Shown: positions 8,989-18,012, numbered from the stretch's first letter. The stretch is DNA of 64,000 nucleotides from Betaproteobacteria bacterium (GCA_016703785.1 JADJBM010000030.1:186001-250000), one strand, 5' to 3'. Translations and numbers: made by a program. The notes: generated by a model not told the origin, from the letters alone.

Positions 8989-9849
8989 ATGTCCGCCCAT
9001 GCCGCCGATGTCTCGGCCGCGAACTTCCAGAAGGAAGTCATCGAGGCCTCCCGCCAGGTTCCCGTCCTCGTCGATTTCTGGGCGCCCTGGTGCGGCCCCT
9101 GCCGCAGCCTCGGCCCGATCCTGGAGAAACTGGCCGCCGAATACCAGGGCCGCTTCCGCCTGGCCAAGGTGAATTCCGACGAGAACCAGCAGCTCGCCGG
9201 CCAGTTCGGCGTGCGCGGCATCCCCAACGTGAAAGCCGTTGTCGATGGCAAGGTCGTGAACGAATTCACCGGCGCCCTGCCGGAATCCGCCGTGCGCGAG
9301 TTCATCGACGCCCTGCTGCCCTCGCCGGCCGAACCGTTGCGGCTGGAAGCACAGGCGGCGCGCGCCCGCGGCGAGGCCGACGCCACGCGCAAGCTGCTGC
9401 TGGAGGCCATCCGCCTCGATCCGAAGCACGAGCAGGCGCGCCTGGATCTGGTGGACGTCCTGCTCGACGCCGGCGACCTGGCCGAGGCGCGACGCCTGCT
9501 CGATGAAGTCGTCGATAGCGCCAAGGACCGCGGCCGCATCGATGCCCTCGCCGCGCGACTCGCCCTGGCACAGGGCGCGCCGGCCGGCGCCGATGAGCCA
9601 ACGCTGCGCGCGCGCTGCGCCGCCGATCCCGCTGACCTCGAAGCCAAGCTGGCGCTGGCAAACCTGCTGGCCGTAAAGCAGGACTACGCAGGGGCACTCG
9701 AACACCTGATGGAGATCGTGCGCCGCGACCGCGCCTTCGGCGACGACATCGGCCGCAAGACCATGCTGCAGATCTTCAACCTGCTTGGTTCAGGCAGCGA
9801 CCTCGTGCGCAACTACCGCGGCGAGCTGTCGCGCATCCTCAACCGCTAG
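8989..9849 (+). CDS. cnoX: Thioredoxin-fold chaperedoxin (CnoX/YbbN-like) with TPR domain
   Basis: 286 residues. An N-terminal thioredoxin domain (about residues 7-110) carries the redox pair in WAPWCGPC (C35, C38). Helical tetratricopeptide repeats follow (about residues 115-285), where the second and third halves repeat the pattern of LDxKHEQARLDL and AEARRLLDEV. The architecture matches CnoX/YbbN, which protects substrates from over-oxidation and passes them to GroEL or DnaK. E. coli CnoX has lost the catalytic CGPC, whereas it is kept here, so this form may still be redox-active. Confidence 0.9.
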   Translation: MSAHAADVSAANFQKEVIEASRQVPVLVDFWAPWCGPCRSLGPILEKLAAEYQGRFRLAKVNSDENQQLAGQFGVRGIPNVKAVVDGKVVNEFTGALPESAVREFIDALLPSPAEPLRLEAQAARARGEADATRKLLLEAIRLDPKHEQARLDLVDVLLDAGDLAEARRLLDEVVDSAKDRGRIDALAARLALAQGAPAGADEPTLRARCAADPADLEAKLALANLLAVKQDYAGALEHLMEIVRRDRAFGDDIGRKTMLQIFNLLGSGSDLVRNYRGELSRILNR

Positions 9850-9876
9850 TCCGAAAGTCAGTCGCCGCAATACGGC
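9850..9876 (+). repeat. Intergenic element, copy 1 (partner at 58857-58885)
   Basis: GAAAGTCAGTC-CC-CAA-ACGGCG is shared at about 20 of 23 positions with 58861-58883. Each copy lies just after a stop codon and 85-90 bp upstream of the next plus-strand start. It contains the octamer AAAGTCAG. Confidence 0.45.
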
Positions 9877-9883
9877 GGCCTGC

Positions 9884-9912
9884 TTGCCTTTCTCCGCGCA
9901 TTTGCGCATAGT
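9884..9912 (+). promoter_or_regulatory. Sigma-70 promoter of the spermidine-synthase-like gene
   Basis: TTGCCT (9884-9889), 17-bp spacer, CATAGT (9907-9912), 27 bp before the start codon. Confidence 0.5.
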
Positions 9913-9939
9913 GCGCGGCTTTCATACGCTTGCCGTCCC

Positions 9940-10695
9940 ATGTCCCACCCCATCGACATCAGCGAAGCAGCCGGTGTGCGTTACCTGCACTTCGGCTCGG
10001 AGTGGATTCAGGGCGCCATGCGCATCGCGCGACCGTGGGCGCTGGAGCTCGACTACACGCGCGAGATGATGACGGCCCTGCTGCTGCGGCCGGAGCCGGA
10101 GTGGCCGCGCAGCGTGCTGCTGGTCGGACTGGGCGCCGCTTCGCTGACGAAGTTCCTCTACCGCCACCGACCGCAGGCGATGCTGACGGTGGTGGAGATC
10201 GAACCGCAGGTGGTGGCGGCAGCGCAGCAGTTCTTCAAGCTGCCCGACGATCCGAAACGCTTGAAGATCGACATCGCCGACGGCGTCGACTGGCTCGCCG
10301 GCAGCGACCGAACCTTCGACCTGATCCTGGTCGACGGCTTCGATGCCGACGCCCGTGCCGGCGCACTCGACACCCTGCCCTTCTACCGCGCCTGCCACGC
10401 CCATCTGAGCGAAGCCGGGCTGCTGTCGGTGAATCTGCTCGGCCGCAATCGCGGCTTCAAGGGCAGCGTCGAGCGCATCAAACGCGCCTTCGATGGGCGC
10501 GCCCTGGTATTTCCCTCCTGCGACCACGGCAATGTCATCGCCTTCGCCGCCACGGGCGAGCCGATCCGCACGCCGCTGAATGAACTGAAGACGCTGGCGC
10601 AGGCGCTGAAGAAGCAGACCGGCCTCAACCTGCTGCCGACGCTGGCGCGTCTGTCGCACTGGCAAAGCTGCCCCGAAGGACTGCTCGCGCTTTAG
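9940..10695 (+). CDS. Spermidine-synthase-like methyltransferase-fold protein
   Basis: 251 residues with a Rossmann methyltransferase fold. The nucleotide or dcSAM-binding glycine loop is LLVGLGAASLTKFL (about residues 67-80), followed by the acidic VVEIEP motif and DLILVDGFD. Family members include spermidine synthase (SpeE) and uncharacterised relatives. The strict polyamine-binding residues of SpeE cannot be confirmed, and no speD or speA gene is nearby, so the substrate is unknown. Confidence 0.75.
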   Translation: MSHPIDISEAAGVRYLHFGSEWIQGAMRIARPWALELDYTREMMTALLLRPEPEWPRSVLLVGLGAASLTKFLYRHRPQAMLTVVEIEPQVVAAAQQFFKLPDDPKRLKIDIADGVDWLAGSDRTFDLILVDGFDADARAGALDTLPFYRACHAHLSEAGLLSVNLLGRNRGFKGSVERIKRAFDGRALVFPSCDHGNVIAFAATGEPIRTPLNELKTLAQALKKQTGLNLLPTLARLSHWQSCPEGLLAL

Positions 10696-10723
10696 CACCC
10701 CAGAAACAGAAGCGGGCACTAGA

Positions 10724-11077
10724 ATGACGCCCATGATCACGATCTACGGCATCAAGAACTGCGACACCATGAAGAAGGCCTTTGCCTGGCTGGATGGCCA
10801 CGGCATCGCCTATGCGTTCCACGACTACAAGAAAGTCGCGCCCGATGCGGCACTGCTGGAAAAATGGGCGGCGCAGGCCGGTTGGGAAAAGCTCATCAAC
10901 ACGCGCGGGCCGAGCTTCCGCAAGCTACCGCCGGAAAAGCAGGCCGACCTCACGCAAAAGAAGGCCTTCGCGCTGATGCTGGAAAACCCGAGCATGATCA
11001 AGCGGCCGATCATCGAGTCCGGCAGGACACTGCTCATCGGCTTCGATGCCGACGTCTACGCCAAGAAGCTGAAGTGA
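10724..11077 (+). CDS. ArsC/Spx family protein (YffB-like)
   Basis: 117 residues with a thioredoxin-like ArsC fold. The single N-terminal cysteine lies in YGIKNCDTMKKA (C13 from the first ATG), and the C-terminal segment has the RGPSFRKL and KRPIIE motifs of the YffB subgroup. YffB-type proteins are thought to reduce glutathione-linked substrates rather than arsenate. A second ATG at 10733 (MITIYG) may be the true start. Its stop codon overlaps the GTG start of hsp33. Confidence 0.88.
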   Translation: MTPMITIYGIKNCDTMKKAFAWLDGHGIAYAFHDYKKVAPDAALLEKWAAQAGWEKLINTRGPSFRKLPPEKQADLTQKKAFALMLENPSMIKRPIIESGRTLLIGFDADVYAKKLK

Positions 11078-11950
11078 GCCCGCCGGATTCGGATTTCGTC
11101 GCGCGTTTCCTGCTCGAGGAGCTCGACATACGCGGCGCCTTCGTGCGCCTCGGCGAGGCCTGGCGCCGCATGCAGGACAAGCGCAGCTATGCCGCCACCG
11201 TGCGCGACCTGCTCGGCGAGATGACCGCCACCGCCGTCCTCATCGGCAGCAACCTGAAGCAGCCCGGCCGCCTGAGCTTCCAGCTCAAGGGGCATGGCCC
11301 CATCCGGCTTTCTCGTCATCGACTGCACCGAGCAACTGCACCTGCGCGGCATGGCACAGGCCGCGCCTGAAGTCGCGTCGGCGCCAGTGTCACAGCTGTT
11401 CGGCGACGGCCACCTGTCCCTCATCCTGCAGAACGAAGCGGCGCGCGAACCCTACCAGAGCCTGGTGCCCGCCAGCGGCGACAGCATCGCGGCAATCTTC
11501 GAGCATTACCTGATACAGTCTGAACAACAGCCGGCACGCCTCATGCTATCGGCAAATGAGCAGCATGCCTGCGGTCTCTTCCTGCAGAAGCTGCCCGGCG
11601 CAGACGCGAAAGACACCGACGGCTGGACACGCATCGAACTGCTCGCCCAGACCGTGACGCCGGAAGAACTGCAGACCCTGACCGCAGAAGCGCTGCTGGG
11701 CAGGCTGTTCCCCGATGAAGCCGTGCGACTCTTCAAGCCGCGCCCGGTCGTCTACGATTGCCCCGAGGACCACGGCAAGGTCAGCAACATGCTGCGCTCC
11801 CTCGGCCGCGCGGAAGTGGAATCCATCCTCGCGGAAAAAGGCGAGGTCGTCGTGCATGACGACATCTGCAACCATACCTACCGCTTCGGCGCCGCCGACC
11901 TGGACGAACTCTTCCCGCCCCAGGATCCGCAACAAAGGACACTGCATTGA
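11074..11950 (+). CDS. hslO: Hsp33 redox chaperone, frameshifted and lacking two zinc cysteines
   Basis: The N-terminal part (GTG at 11074, reading MSPPDSDFVARFLLEELD) and the rest lie in different frames. A single extra T in the TTT at 11309-11311 explains it: removing one T restores GPIRLLVIDC. The chaperone core motif CTEQLHLRGMAQ is intact. Of the usual zinc-binding pattern CXC plus CXXC, only one cysteine of each pair remains (YDCPED and DDICNH). Hsp33 is normally switched on when oxidation releases zinc from four cysteines, so this version should be switched differently, if at all. The frameshift may be real or a sequence error. Confidence 0.85.
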
Positions 11951-12900
11951 ACAAGCAGAACCTGACCCAGGGCACGCTGCTGATGTGCGCGGTGGTGCTG
12001 ATCTGGGGCGCCTTCCTGCCGGTCAGCAAGGTCGTGCTGGCCGTCATCGATCCCTACTGGCTCACCCTGCTGCGCTACGCCACGGCCTCCGCCTGTTTCC
12101 TGCTCGTGCTGGCCTGGCGCGAGGGCCGCGCCGCACTGTCTTACGACGGGAAGGCGGGCATGGCCTGGGCCTGCGGCAGCGCCGGTTTCGCCGGCTTCAG
12201 CCTGTGCGTCTATGAGGGACTGCGCCTGACGCGGCCCGAGCACGGCGCCATGATCCTCGCCCTCGGCCCGGTCAACATCGTGCTCTGGCAGTGGCTGCGC
12301 ACACGACATCGCCCGCCGGCCGCGGCGCTGGCCTGCATCGCCGTCGCCATCGTCGGCCTCGGACTGGTGGTCAGCCAGGGCGAATTCGCCCGGCTCTACT
12401 CGGGCGGCAGCGCGCTGGGCAACGGCCTCATGTATCTCGCTTCGTGGTGCTGGATTGCCTTCACGCTGGGCGCGCAGAAATTCCCCGGCTGGTCGCCGGT
12501 GCGCTACACGGCGCTCACTTCGGTGCTCGGCTGCCTGACCATCCTGCTGGCGGTGGCCGCGGCCAACGGCGCCGGCCACAGCCATGCACCGCAAGCCACC
12601 GCACTGGCCGCGCATCCGTGGGCGCTGTTGTTCGTCGTCTTCGTCGTCTCCTTCGGCGCAGTACTGATGTGGAACATGGCGGTGTTGAAGCTCGGACCGC
12701 TCAACGCCGCGCTGTTCGCCAACTTCGCGCCCCTGGTGACCCTCCTCATCGCCGCCTGGCAGGGCCAGCGCCTGCTGCCGGTGGAATGGGCCGGCGCGGC
12801 GCTGGTGATCGGCGCGCTGGTCGCCAACAACCTGGTCAACCGGCGCATGGCCAGGAAGGCGGACAAGCTGCTGGCCGCCACGACGGCGGCATTGCGGTAG
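11947..12900 (+). CDS. EamA/DMT-family permease
   Basis: 317 residues with about ten hydrophobic helices in two EamA halves, typical of drug/metabolite transporters in the inner membrane. The substrate cannot be told from sequence. The likely start is a TTG at 11947 that overlaps the hsp33 stop codon, giving MNKQNLTQGTLLM. It lies between hsp33 and nnrD in a tight string of plus-strand genes. Confidence 0.85.
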   Translation: MNKQNLTQGTLLMCAVVLIWGAFLPVSKVVLAVIDPYWLTLLRYATASACFLLVLAWREGRAALSYDGKAGMAWACGSAGFAGFSLCVYEGLRLTRPEHGAMILALGPVNIVLWQWLRTRHRPPAAALACIAVAIVGLGLVVSQGEFARLYSGGSALGNGLMYLASWCWIAFTLGAQKFPGWSPVRYTALTSVLGCLTILLAVAAANGAGHSHAPQATALAAHPWALLFVVFVVSFGAVLMWNMAVLKLGPLNAALFANFAPLVTLLIAAWQGQRLLPVEWAGAALVIGALVANNLVNRRMARKADKLLAATTAALR

Positions 12901-12909
12901 CATGGAACC

Positions 12910-14397
12910 ATGACGTTCTCTCCCTCCCTGCCCATCTACGACGTGGCCGCCATTCGCGACATCGAGTCGCGCCACGCCGGCGTCACGCCGCCGCTGATGG
13001 AACGCGCCGGCGCTGCCGCCGTGCCGCAGGCACTGACTTTCGCCGAGCGCTCCGGCCTGCCGCCGCTGATCGTCTGCGGGCCGGGCAACAATGGCGGCGA
13101 CGGCTTCGTCCTCGCCCGCCTGCTGCGCGAGCGCGGCGTCGAACCCGTCGTCGTCTTCACGGGCGACGCGGCGCGGCTGCCCGCCGATGCGCGCGGCGCG
13201 ATGGATGCCTACCGCACCGGCGGCGGCAAGACTGTGCAAGAGATTCCCGCCGGCAATTTTTCCCTGGTGGTGGACGCCCTCTTCGGCATCGGCCTGCAGC
13301 GCCCCGTCGAAGGCAGCCATGCCGCACTCATCGCATGCATCAACGCCCTCGGCTGCCCGGTGCTCGCCCTCGACGTCCCAAGCGGACTGTGCGCCGACAC
13401 CGGCCGCGTGCTCGGCTGCGCGGTGAAGGCCGATCACACCGTCACCTTCATCGCGCTCAAGCCGGGCCTGCTCACCCTGGACGGGCCGGATCACTGCGGC
13501 GAGGTCCGCGTGCACGACCTCGGCCTGGCGCCGGAGGACAGCGTGCAGGCCGAAGGCCGCGTCGTCACGCCGGCGCTGTTCGCCGACCGCCTGCGGCCGC
13601 GGCCGCGCAACAGCCACAAGGGCATGATGGGCGGCGTCGGCATCCTCGGCGGCGCGTCCGGCATGGCCGGCGCGGCATTGCTCGCCGGCCGCGCCGCGCT
13701 GAAGCTCGGCACCGGACGCGTGTACGTCGGCCTGCTCGACAACGCGGCCCTCAGCGTCGACACCGACCAGCCGGAACTGATGCTGGGCAGGCCGGGCGAA
13801 CTGCTTGCACAGGCGCATGTCACTGCGCTGGCCGTCGGTCCCGGCCTCGGTCAGGGCAAGGACGCGCTGGGCCTGCTCAGGCAGGCGGTCGCCGCCGAGC
13901 AGCCGCTGCTGCTCGACGCCGACGCACTGAATCTCGTCGCGGCCCATCCCGTGCTGGCGAACCGGTTGCGCAAGCGCACCGCCGCAACCCTGATCACCCC
14001 GCATCCCTTCGAAGCGGCGCGGCTGCTCGGCAGCGACATCGATGCGGTGCAGGCCGACCGCCTGCATGCCGCCCGCGCACTGGCGGTGAAATTCAAAGCC
14101 CACACGGTGCTGAAGGGCTGCGGCAGCGTCATTGCCACACCCGATGGCCCATGGTTCATCAACACCAGCGGCAACCCGGGCATGGCCAGCGCCGGCATGG
14201 GCGACGTGCTCAGCGGCCTTGCGGTTTCCCTGCTGGCGCAAGGCTGGGAGGGCGAAGCGGCCCTGCTCTGCGCCGTGCACCTGCATGGCGCGGCGGCCGA
14301 CCAGCTCGTCGAAAACGGCATCGGACCGGCGGGCCTCACCGCCGGCGAGACCATCGACGCCGCGCGGCAACGCTTCAACGCCTGGATCCGATCCTGA
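12910..14397 (+). CDS. nnrD: Bifunctional NAD(P)H-hydrate epimerase / ADP-dependent dehydratase
   Basis: 495 residues, the full fused form. It repairs hydrated NADH and NADPH. The N-terminal epimerase (YjeF_N, residues about 10-215) shows PGNNGGDGFVLARLL and ALDVPSGL. The C-terminal dehydratase (YjeF_C, residues about 230-490) shows NSHKGMMGGVGILGG, LLDADALNLV, TPHPFEAARL and the GNPGMASAGMGDVLSG motif with its catalytic aspartate. The frame is intact. Confidence 0.95.
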   Translation: MTFSPSLPIYDVAAIRDIESRHAGVTPPLMERAGAAAVPQALTFAERSGLPPLIVCGPGNNGGDGFVLARLLRERGVEPVVVFTGDAARLPADARGAMDAYRTGGGKTVQEIPAGNFSLVVDALFGIGLQRPVEGSHAALIACINALGCPVLALDVPSGLCADTGRVLGCAVKADHTVTFIALKPGLLTLDGPDHCGEVRVHDLGLAPEDSVQAEGRVVTPALFADRLRPRPRNSHKGMMGGVGILGGASGMAGAALLAGRAALKLGTGRVYVGLLDNAALSVDTDQPELMLGRPGELLAQAHVTALAVGPGLGQGKDALGLLRQAVAAEQPLLLDADALNLVAAHPVLANRLRKRTAATLITPHPFEAARLLGSDIDAVQADRLHAARALAVKFKAHTVLKGCGSVIATPDGPWFINTSGNPGMASAGMGDVLSGLAVSLLAQGWEGEAALLCAVHLHGAAADQLVENGIGPAGLTAGETIDAARQRFNAWIRS

Positions 14398-14398
14398 A

Positions 14399-15277
14399 AT
14401 GAATCACTCGCCCCCCGCGCAGCACCCGCTGCGCGGTATTTTGCTGTTCATGCTGGCTCTGATGCTCTTCGCCCTGCTGGATGCCACCGCCAAGCACCTC
14501 ACCGCCACGTTTGCCGTGCCGCTGCTGGTGTGGGCGCGCTACATCCTGCATTTCGTCATCATGCTGGTGTTCGTCGCGCCCTCGATGCGCGCCCGATTGG
14601 TGAGAACCGACAATCTGGGCCTGCAGGTCCTGCGCGCGCTGGCGCTGGTCGGCACCACCGGTTTCGCCATGATGGCTTTCCGCAGCATGCCGCTGGCCGA
14701 GGCGACGGCAGTGCTGTTCCTCGCCCCGCTGCTGGTCACGCTGCTGGCCGGCCCCGTCCTGGGCGAGCGCATCGGCACGGGCCGCTGGGCAGTGGTCTTC
14801 ATCGGCTTTGCCGGAGTGCTGCTGATCGCGCGCCCGGGCGGCGCGCTCAATCCGGAGGGCGTGGCCTGGGCGCTGGGCGGCGCCGTCTGCTACGCCATCT
14901 ATCAGGTCCTGACGCGGCGGCTGAGCCATGCCGAGCATCCCCTGACGCTGCTCTTCTACACGGCCCTGGTCGGCACGGCGGTGATGAGCCTGTCCCTGCC
15001 CTGGTTCTGGTTCGAGTTCGCGCCCAGCCCGCTGCAATGGCTGATGATCGCCTCGCTCGGCTTCTACGGCGGCGTGGGCCATTTCATCCTGATCCGCGCC
15101 TTCCGCCTGGCGCCGGCGTCCGTGCTGACGCCTTTCGGCTACACGCAACTGATCTGGGCGGCGCTGCTCGGCTGGCTGGTGTTCGGGCATGTGCCCGACA
15201 CCCTTTCGGCATCCGGCATGGCTGTCATTGCCGCCGCCGGCCTGTGGCTCGCCCTGGGCGAAGGACGGCGTAGATAG
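14399..15277 (+). CDS. EamA/DMT-family permease
   Basis: 292 residues with ten predicted helices and two EamA repeats. It begins one base after the nnrD stop codon, so it is probably co-transcribed with nnrD. Sequence similarity to the other permease in this window (11947) is limited to the general fold. It resembles the S-adenosylmethionine/RhaT-like DMT group (segment LRALALVGTTGFAMMAFRSM), but the substrate is not established. Confidence 0.85.
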   Translation: MNHSPPAQHPLRGILLFMLALMLFALLDATAKHLTATFAVPLLVWARYILHFVIMLVFVAPSMRARLVRTDNLGLQVLRALALVGTTGFAMMAFRSMPLAEATAVLFLAPLLVTLLAGPVLGERIGTGRWAVVFIGFAGVLLIARPGGALNPEGVAWALGGAVCYAIYQVLTRRLSHAEHPLTLLFYTALVGTAVMSLSLPWFWFEFAPSPLQWLMIASLGFYGGVGHFILIRAFRLAPASVLTPFGYTQLIWAALLGWLVFGHVPDTLSASGMAVIAAAGLWLALGEGRRR

Positions 15278-15283
15278 CCAGCC

Positions 15284-16768
15284 TCAGGAGCGTGCCACCG
15301 GATAGGGATAGAGCATGTTGAAGGCGATGCTCTGGCCGAAGCCCTGCACGATGCGCACATGCTCGCGGCGGAACTCGCGGGCCTGATGCAGGCCGCAGGA
15401 GTGCGCAATCATGTCGATCTCCTTGTTCATGTTGCGGCAGTAGTGGGCGACACGCTCGGCCTTGTCGGCCACGACGAGGCCGCGCTGCAGGCGCGGGTTG
15501 TGCGTGGTGACGCCGGCCGGGCAGGTGTTGGCGTGGCAGCGCAGCGCCTGGATGCAGCCCAGCGCGAACATGAAGCCGCGCGCCGTATTGACGAAATCGG
15601 CCCCCGCCGACAGCGCCCAGGCGGCGCGCGCCGAGGTGACCAGCTTGCCGGCGGCAATCACCCGCACGCGCTCGCGCAGGCCGGTCTCGATCAGCGCGTC
15701 GACCACGCGCGGCAGCGCTTCATCGATGGACAGCGCCATGTGGTCGGCCAGCGCCTGCGGCGCGGCGCCGCTGCCGCCCTCGCCGCCATCCACGGCGATG
15801 AAATCCGGCGCGAAGGCGATGCCGCGCCGCGCCACCGCCTCGCACAGTTCGTTCATGAATTGCCAGCCGCCGATGGCCGTCTTGATGCCCACCGGCTTGC
15901 CGGTCAGTTCGCGCACGAAGGCAATCTTTTCGATCAGTTCGTCGGCGCTGGCGATGTCGCGATGCCGGTTGGGGCTGATCGAGTCCTGCCCCTCGGGAAT
16001 GCCGCGGATGGCGGCGATTTCCGCCGTCACCTTGCCGCCGAGGAGCATGCCGCCCTTGCCCGGCTTGGCGCCCTGCGACAGCTTGATCTCGAAGGCGCGC
16101 ACCGTCTCGTGCGCGGCGAGTTCCTTCAGCCGCTCGGCGGACAGATGGCCGTCGCTATCGCGCACGCCGTACTTCGCCGTGCCGATCTGCATGATGAGGT
16201 CGCAGCCGCCCTCGAGGTGATAGGGGCTGAGGCCGCCCTCGCCGGTGTCCAGCCAGCAGCCAGCAGCAGCAGCGCCGCGCGACAGGGCGCGCACCGCCGG
16301 CTTCGAGATGGCGCCGTAGCTCATGCCGCTGATATTGACGATGGAGCGGGCGACGAAAGGCTTCTCGCAATAGCCCTCCCCGATCGTCAGGGGCGGCGTC
16401 GGCCATTGCTCCTCCTCGATCACGGGGAACGGCGCATTGACGAAGACCAGCGCGCCCGGCTCGTGCAGGTTGTAGGTCGAGCCGAAACCGATCATGCCGC
16501 CCTCGTTCTTGGCCAGGCGATAGACCCATCCGCGCGTCGAGCGGTTGAAAGGCATCTCGTCGCGCTCGCCGGTAAAGAAGTACTGGCGGAAGTATTCGCC
16601 CATCTGCTCGAAGAAGTAGCGCAGGCGGCCGATGATCGGATAGTTGCGCAGGACCGTATGCTTCTTCTGCGTGATGTCCTTGACGTACCAGAACACCAGC
16701 GTGACGAAGAGGACGATGGCCAGCAGGGTGCCCGCGCTGACCGAAAGTACGCTGAGGAGACCGGACAT
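15284..16768 (-). CDS. FMN-binding glutamate-synthase-family protein
   Basis: 494 residues. One N-terminal membrane helix (about residues 8-28) is followed by a glutamate-synthase-like FMN barrel. Visible features are the GGEGGSGAAP phosphate-binding region, KLSQGAKPGKGGML and the cysteine cluster CHANTCPAGV that would hold a 3Fe-4S centre. It lacks the amidotransferase domain and is far shorter than GltB, so it is not a complete glutamate synthase. Stand-alone members of this family are widespread and of uncertain function. It is convergent with the permease gene. Confidence 0.85.
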   Translation of the reverse strand: MSGLLSVLSVSAGTLLAIVLFVTLVFWYVKDITQKKHTVLRNYPIIGRLRYFFEQMGEYFRQYFFTGERDEMPFNRSTRGWVYRLAKNEGGMIGFGSTYNLHEPGALVFVNAPFPVIEEEQWPTPPLTIGEGYCEKPFVARSIVNISGMSYGAISKPAVRALSRGAAAAGCWLDTGEGGLSPYHLEGGCDLIMQIGTAKYGVRDSDGHLSAERLKELAAHETVRAFEIKLSQGAKPGKGGMLLGGKVTAEIAAIRGIPEGQDSISPNRHRDIASADELIEKIAFVRELTGKPVGIKTAIGGWQFMNELCEAVARRGIAFAPDFIAVDGGEGGSGAAPQALADHMALSIDEALPRVVDALIETGLRERVRVIAAGKLVTSARAAWALSAGADFVNTARGFMFALGCIQALRCHANTCPAGVTTHNPRLQRGLVVADKAERVAHYCRNMNKEIDMIAHSCGLHQAREFRREHVRIVQGFGQSIAFNMLYPYPVARS

Positions 16769-16862
16769 GCTGCCCTCCTGTGAGGCTGGGAGCGGTTAGA
16801 ATTGCCGCATCAGCATAGCGTTACGGCAGAATTTATGGAAACTTCAGGGCATTCCGTGCAAA

Positions 16863-17717
16863 ATGAGCGTGCAATCGAACGTGCAATTGAGCGCCGAAAT
16901 CGGGCGAAATGTCGCCGCCGCCCTGGCCGAGGACATCGGCAGCGGCGACCTGACTGCCCTGCTCGCCCCTGCCGGTCATCCGGCGCGCGGCATCGTCGTC
17001 AGCCGCGAGGAGGCCGTCTTGTGCGGAACCGAGTGGTTCGACGCCTGCTTTGCAAGCCTGGATGCCCATGCCCGCATCCGCTGGCACGCACGCGACGGCG
17101 CGCGCATCGGCGCCGGCCAGACGCTGTGCGAGATCGACGCCGATACGCGCGCCCTGCTCACGGCCGAGCGGCCGGCGCTGAATTTCCTGCAATTGCTCTC
17201 CGGCACCGCCACGATGACGCGGGCATTCGTCGATGCCGTCGCCGGCACGCAGGCCAGGATCGTCGACACGCGCAAGACCCTGCCCGGCCTGCGCCTGGCG
17301 CAGAAGTACGCCGTGCGCTGCGGCGGCGGCACCAACCACCGCCTCGGCCTCTACGACGGCATCCTCATCAAGGAAAACCACATCATGGCCGCCGGCGGCG
17401 TGGCGCCGGTGCTGACACAGGCCCGCGCCCTGGCGCCGGCAGGCGTCTTCATCCAGATCGAAGTGGAAACGCTGGAACAACTCGAGGAGGCACTCACCGC
17501 CGAGGCAAAGATGATTCTGCTCGACAACATGGATCTGGCGCAGATGCGCCGTGCCGTCGCCCTGACGGCGGGCCGGGCGGAACTGGAAGCTTCCGGCGGG
17601 GTGGATCTATCGAAAGTGCAGGCGATTGCCGAAACCGGCGTGAATCGCATCTCCATCGGCAGCCTGACCAAGGACGTGCGGGCGATCGACCTGTCGCTGC
17701 GGCATGTGGAAAAATGA
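16863..17717 (+). CDS. nadC: Nicotinate-nucleotide diphosphorylase (carboxylating)
   Basis: 284 residues, full length. It converts quinolinate and PRPP to nicotinate mononucleotide in de novo NAD synthesis. The active-site segment DTRKTLPGLRLAQKYAV (about residues 138-154), GGGTNHRLGLYDGILIKENH and the C-terminal EASGGVDLSKV and GVNRISIGSLT phosphate-binding motifs are all present. The gene stands alone; no nadA or nadB is nearby. Confidence 0.96.
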   Translation: MSVQSNVQLSAEIGRNVAAALAEDIGSGDLTALLAPAGHPARGIVVSREEAVLCGTEWFDACFASLDAHARIRWHARDGARIGAGQTLCEIDADTRALLTAERPALNFLQLLSGTATMTRAFVDAVAGTQARIVDTRKTLPGLRLAQKYAVRCGGGTNHRLGLYDGILIKENHIMAAGGVAPVLTQARALAPAGVFIQIEVETLEQLEEALTAEAKMILLDNMDLAQMRRAVALTAGRAELEASGGVDLSKVQAIAETGVNRISIGSLTKDVRAIDLSLRHVEK

Positions 17718-17723
17718 GCTGCC

Positions 17724-17752
17724 TTGCCTTGGCTGCATGAAACAGGTATAAA
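17724..17752 (+). promoter_or_regulatory. Sigma-70 promoter of the small membrane protein gene
   Basis: TTGCCT (17724-17729), 17-bp spacer, TATAAA (17747-17752). The start point would fall near 17759, so the structured leader at 17766-17847 is fully transcribed. Confidence 0.6.
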
Positions 17753-17765
17753 TCTGCGACTGGCA

Positions 17766-17847
17766 GGGCGCTTCGGCGAATCTGGCCTGACCTACAAGAA
17801 AACGCAGTTTCAGCGAAGACTAACCTTCAGGTTATGTCGGAGCTAAA
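17766..17847 (+). ncRNA. Candidate structured leader RNA, copy A
   Basis: Shares three motifs with 23672-23789: GGGCGCTTCGGCG, AAAACG(C/A)AGTTTCAGCG and (T/C)CGGAGCTAAA or CCGAAGCTAAA. The first and third can pair (17770-17776 with 17837-17843, two G-U pairs). The middle motif can fold as AAAC-GCA-GTTT (17800-17810). A variable hairpin TAACC-TTCA-GGTTA (17821-17834) sits between motifs two and three. I do not recognise a known riboswitch class. Confidence 0.4.
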
Positions 17848-17862
17848 GACGGGAGCTACTTG

Positions 17863-18000
17863 ATGCTGTTTATCCTCTATTACGTTGTCGCGATTACCGT
17901 GCTGATTCTGCATTTCACGGGTTTCCTGACGCGCCACAACCTCGAATGGCTGATCCTGGTCCTCGCCGTGACGGTCTTCCCGGCCGTCATCTACCTGTAG
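17863..18000 (+). CDS. Small hydrophobic membrane protein
   Basis: 45 residues, almost entirely two membrane helices (residues about 2-19 and 27-44) separated by a short polar turn (TRHNLE). GGGAG precedes the start by eight bases; a TTG three bases upstream is an alternative. It has its own promoter and a structured leader, which argues that it is a real gene. No family is recognised. Confidence 0.65.
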   Translation: MLFILYYVVAITVLILHFTGFLTRHNLEWLILVLAVTVFPAVIYL

Positions 18001-18012
18001 CAACTTTCCCCC

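Noticed and set aside
4956..9506. Long plus-strand open frame (over 900 codons) opposite purL
   Set aside because: It is the shadow of purL in GC-rich DNA: its composition is typical of an antisense reading and it shows no domain, signal or start.
11878..14370. 830-codon minus-strand frame across the permease and nnrD genes
   Set aside because: Low-complexity Arg/Ala/Gln/Gly sequence opposite well-recognised genes; an artefact of high G+C third codon positions.
17766..17847. Leader A considered as a c-di-GMP (GEMM-I), fluoride or cobalamin riboswitch
   Set aside because: None of the consensus core motifs of those classes is present.
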